From Streptomyces sp. NBC_01716 (GTDB lineage: Bacteria > Actinomycetota > Actinomycetes > Streptomycetales > Streptomycetaceae), in the NCBI RefSeq assembly GCF_036248275.1, contig NZ_CP109181.1:4340001-4404000 (forward strand): a stretch of 64,000 nucleotides of DNA, given 5' to 3'. The position numbers were made by a program, and so were the translations under genes. The notes below the pieces were generated by a model. The model was not told the origin of the DNA and searched no databases. It was given only the letters and a program-made list of their open reading frames with translations. Every line of letters begins with the position of its first letter. Position 1 is the stretch's first letter. Below are positions 63,786-64,000 of the stretch, piece by piece.

Positions 63786-64000
63786 ATGGCCACAGAAGCC
63801 GGCACCGGACACGCGGCGCCCGAATCGACACCGACCCCCGTCCCGCCGGCCCTGCCCCCGCGCTCCGGGCTTCTGCTCGGCATTCTGTCGTTGGCCGCCT
63901 TCATGGCCGGGCTCGATCTCTTCATCGTCAACGTCGGCTTCGACGCCATCGGCCGTGAATTCGACGGTGCCTCCCTCGCTGACCTCTCCTGGGTACTCAA
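63786..64000 (+). CDS. MFS transporter, N-terminal part (cut by window edge)
   Basis: A frame from ATG 63786 with GAGGGATAG upstream, running to the end of the window. It reads MATEAGTGHAAPESTPTPVP followed by the first membrane segment LLLGILSLAAFMAGLDLFIVNV and GREFDGASLADLSWVLN. The DLFIVNVGFDAIGREF pattern is typical of DHA2-type drug transporters (D in helix 1 then VN). Only about 71 residues are visible. No regulator is seen in the 212 bases upstream. Confidence 0.75.
   Translation, partial: MATEAGTGHAAPESTPTPVPPALPPRSGLLLGILSLAAFMAGLDLFIVNVGFDAIGREFDGASLADLSWVL

Overview
The window looks like the oriC-proximal core of a Streptomyces (or very close actinomycete) chromosome. GC content is high. 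The gene order dnaA-rpmH-rnpA-yidD-yidC-khpB-rsmG-parA-parB is on the left arm, perfect parS sites (GTTTCACGTGAAAC) are scattered throughout, and the developmental pair ssgR/ssgA is present. The first 152 bases are the start of dnaA, leaving the window on the left, so oriC itself (normally on the far side of dnaA) lies outside.

Layout. 1-6583: replication, RNA-processing, membrane-insertion and segregation genes. 6741-17538: a small ORF and an acetyltransferase, then a long leftward cassette whose transcription order is DUF6049 secreted protein, MurJ lipid II flippase, pseudokinase, ECF sigma factor SigM, zinc-finger anti-sigma candidate, trxB (with a SigR-type promoter), trxA. 17727-30071: CCA-adding enzyme, MFS protein, PadR regulator plus inositol-1-phosphate synthase, a bifunctional penicillin-binding protein, a GT87-like membrane protein, an alanine-racemase-like protein, FemX-like peptidyltransferase and a small membrane protein. 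30355-32085: rpsF-ssb-rpsR-rplI. 32271-37726: a MATE exporter and dnaB, whose coding sequence contains two in-frame inteins.

37723-48852 reads as an accessory block bounded by two related palindromic elements with CTAG ends. It carries a divergent urease operon (fused ureAB, enlarged ureC, ureF, ureG, ureD, no ureE), an ECF sigma/CU044_5270 pair, an acetyltransferase, a kinase-like phosphotransferase and an MFS protein. 48849-64000 returns to Streptomyces-type chromosome: beta-lactamase-fold hydrolase, MarR with divergent MFS pump, HAD, Nudix, LysR, PLP enzyme, cupin, ssgR/ssgA, a YibE/F protein, a TPP riboswitch with thiC, and the start of an MFS gene cut by the window edge.

Most unusual points: (1) the DnaB helicase is split by two inteins. 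The first sits in the Walker A loop, starts with Ala rather than Cys/Ser and has the Trp-Cys-Thr signature of class 3 inteins; the second is a canonical class 1 intein. (2) Two MITE-like elements sit exactly on CTAG tetramers that supply TAG stop codons of the flanking genes, in one case on both strands. (3) The extra urease has an atypical architecture. (4) A cluster of DnaA-box-like sequences lies in front of dnaB. No tRNA, rRNA or CRISPR array was seen. All product calls come from reading the sequence and remembered family features; no database search was run.
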